NCBI RefSeq assembly: GCF_900169785.1
Contig: NZ_FWER01000008.1
Location: 62,001 to 126,000, forward strand
DNA length: 64,000 nt
Source of the DNA: Rhizobium sullae
Lineage (GTDB): Bacteria; Pseudomonadota; Alphaproteobacteria; Rhizobiales; Rhizobiaceae
Direction of reading: 5' to 3'
Below, in pieces: positions 62,780-64,000 of this stretch. Both the position numbers and the translations under genes were made by a program. The notes under the pieces were generated by a model. That model had not been told where the DNA came from. It did not search any database and was given only the letters and a program-made list of their open reading frames with translations. Every line of letters starts with the position of its first letter. Positions within the stretch are counted from its first letter, which is position 1.

Positions 62780-64000
62780 TCCCGAACTTCTGCATCCGGC
62801 GGCCAGTGGCAACGACACTTCTCGCAATCGGCGTGATCCTTGCAGGCCTCGCCGGTTACCGGCTCCTGCCCGTCGCGGCATTGCCGCAGGTCGATTTCCC
62901 GACGATCAACGTCTCGGCCGCGCTCACCGGCGCCTCGCCGCAAACCATGGCGAACTCGGTCGCCACCCCGCTGATAAAGCAGTTCGAGACCATCCCCGGC
63001 ATCAGCGAAATCAGCGCAACCAACTCGCTCGGCAATACCAGCATCGTCCTGCAGTTCGACCTCAACCGCAACATCGACGCGGCTGCGGCCGACGTTCAGG
63101 CGGCGATCTCGAATGCGACACGGCAATTGCCGGACAACATGACAACGCCGCCGAGCTATCGCAAGACGAACCCGGCCGACGCGCCGGTTATGCTGCTTTC
63201 GGTGCAGAGCGATACGATGCCCCGCGCCAAACTGGACGCGATTGCCGAAAACATCATATCACCGTCGCTCTCCACCCTGCCCGGCGTGGCCGAAGTGTCC
63301 GTGTTCGGCGCGCAGACTTATGCGGTCCGCGTCGAGGTCGATCCGAACAAGCTACTTGCCCGCAACATCGGCATCGATACGGTCAACCAGGCAATCAGCG
63401 CCGCAAACAGCCAGGTGCCTGTCGGCACGCTGCAGAACAGCTCGCAGAGCATGACGATCAATGCCGACACGCAGCGCACCAACGCGAGCGAATTCCGCTC
63501 CCTTGTTATCGCAAATCCGAACGGCGCGCCGATCCATCTCGGCGACATCGCCGAAGTGAAAGACAGCGTCCAGAACCAGTACACCGGCGGCTGGTACGAC
63601 GGAAACCGCGGCATCGTCCTTGCGATCCAACGCCAGCCAGATGCGAACACGGTCGAGGTCGTGGATGCGATCAACGCCAAGCTGCCGACGCTTCATGCCG
63701 AGATCCCGGCATCGGTCACGATCAAGGTCATGAACGATTCCGCGACGCCGATCCGGGACGCGATTTCCGACGTGAAGTTCACCCTGCTGCTGACGATCGG
63801 CCTCGTCGTGCTCGTCATCTATCTCTTCACCGGCCACCTGACCGCAACGATCATTCCGGGCCTTGCCGTTCCGCTGTCGCTGATCTCGACCTTCGGTATG
63901 ATGTACGTGCTCGGCTACAGTGTCGACAATATCTCACTGCTCGGATTGACGCTCGCGGTCGGCCTGGTGGTGGACGACGCGATCGTGATGCTGGAAAACA
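62776..64000 (+). CDS. RND efflux transporter (MdtB/MdtC-like), 5' part
   Basis: The frame is open from the ATG at 62776 to the end of the window, so only 408 N-terminal residues are visible. They begin MIPNFCIRRPVATTLLAIGV with the first membrane segment, then VAALPQVDFPTINVSAALTGASP and the porter-domain SATNSLGNTSIVLQFDL. Near the end come ISDVKFTLLLTIGLVVLVIYLF and LLGLTLAVGLVVDDAIVMLEN, the TM2-TM4 region with the two Asp of proton relay. It resembles MdtB/MdtC/MuxB. It pumps hydrophobic or anionic compounds out with the adaptor upstream. Confidence 0.94.
   Translation, partial: MIPNFCIRRPVATTLLAIGVILAGLAGYRLLPVAALPQVDFPTINVSAALTGASPQTMANSVATPLIKQFETIPGISEISATNSLGNTSIVLQFDLNRNIDAAAADVQAAISNATRQLPDNMTTPPSYRKTNPADAPVMLLSVQSDTMPRAKLDAIAENIISPSLSTLPGVAEVSVFGAQTYAVRVEVDPNKLLARNIGIDTVNQAISAANSQVPVGTLQNSSQSMTINADTQRTNASEFRSLVIANPNGAPIHLGDIAEVKDSVQNQYTGGWYDGNRGIVLAIQRQPDANTVEVVDAINAKLPTLHAEIPASVTIKVMNDSATPIRDAISDVKFTLLLTIGLVVLVIYLFTGHLTATIIPGLAVPLSLISTFGMMYVLGYSVDNISLLGLTLAVGLVVDDAIVMLEN

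Noticed and set aside
61490..62881. Long minus-strand frame opposite the RND adaptor
   Set aside because: It is a shadow of the adaptor gene, which has lipoyl and hairpin motifs and is coupled to the next gene.
1..64000. CRISPR arrays, prophage genes, transposases or integrases
   Set aside because: No regularly spaced direct repeats and no protein with transposase, integrase, capsid or terminase motifs was seen in any frame.

Overview
The window looks like chromosomal DNA of a fast-growing rhizobium (Rhizobiaceae, probably Rhizobium sensu stricto). It is GC-rich and carries alphaproteobacterial landmarks: a DUF2062-acpS-lepB-rnc-era block, a single bifunctional Rsh (RelA/SpoT) gene next to rpoZ, a RopA-type porin, a host-attachment protein, rhizobial intergenic palindromes and an RpiR-regulated inositol operon. 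I see no transposase, integrase, phage gene, CRISPR array or rRNA. One tRNA is present, tRNA-Ser(GCT).

1-19.2 kb is mostly housekeeping. It holds the 3' part of a GGDEF/EAL protein, an HD hydrolase, a MOSC protein, an aldo/keto reductase, recO, a lone receiver protein, era, rnc, lepB, acpS, a DUF2062 membrane protein, a tiny DUF3563-like protein, rsh, rpoZ, a NYN-domain protein, DUF3830, smpB, dapA, a soluble lytic transglycosylase, an alpha/beta hydrolase and a large porin. 19.2-29.5 kb is centred on myo-inositol catabolism. A divergently placed Gfo/Idh/MocA dehydrogenase is followed by an RpiR-type regulator and iolC-iolD-iolE-iolB, with GGAA-N6-TTYC operator-like sites around the regulator. 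iolA and a recognisable idhA are not in the window.

29.5-42 kb is accessory in character: small metal-binding and glyoxalase-like proteins, two PilZ-like proteins, a LysR regulator, an HisC-like aminotransferase, a Sel1 protein, DUF2147, a nitrilase-fold protein that lacks two of its three catalytic residues, a GST and AMP nucleosidase. It ends in a compact operon of three YCII/DGPF proteins, the third frameshifted, plus an ECF42-type sigma factor. 42-47 kb is a cell-envelope glycosylation cluster: an UPF0104/flippase-like protein, a polyprenyl-phosphate sugar synthase (GT2) and two tandem paralogous ArnT/PMT-like GT39 transferases. The layout resembles the rhizobial Rgt system for galacturonic acid addition to LPS.

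47-64 kb contains a class III aminotransferase divergent from a glutamine-synthetase-like gene (probable polyamine/amine use), a DUF4242-adenylate cyclase fusion, a lipid kinase, an MFS exporter, an HxlR regulator divergent from a quinone oxidoreductase, mgtE, an Lrp regulator divergent from an EamA exporter, ETF-ubiquinone oxidoreductase facing a LiuR-like box, an atypical SDR, and the start of an RND efflux operon cut by the window end.

The strongest leads for something new are the inactive-looking nitrilase homologue, the DUF4242-cyclase fusion, the tandem GT39 cluster, the terminator placed just before the rsh start codon, and the broken third DGPF gene. None of these amounts to proof of an undescribed system.
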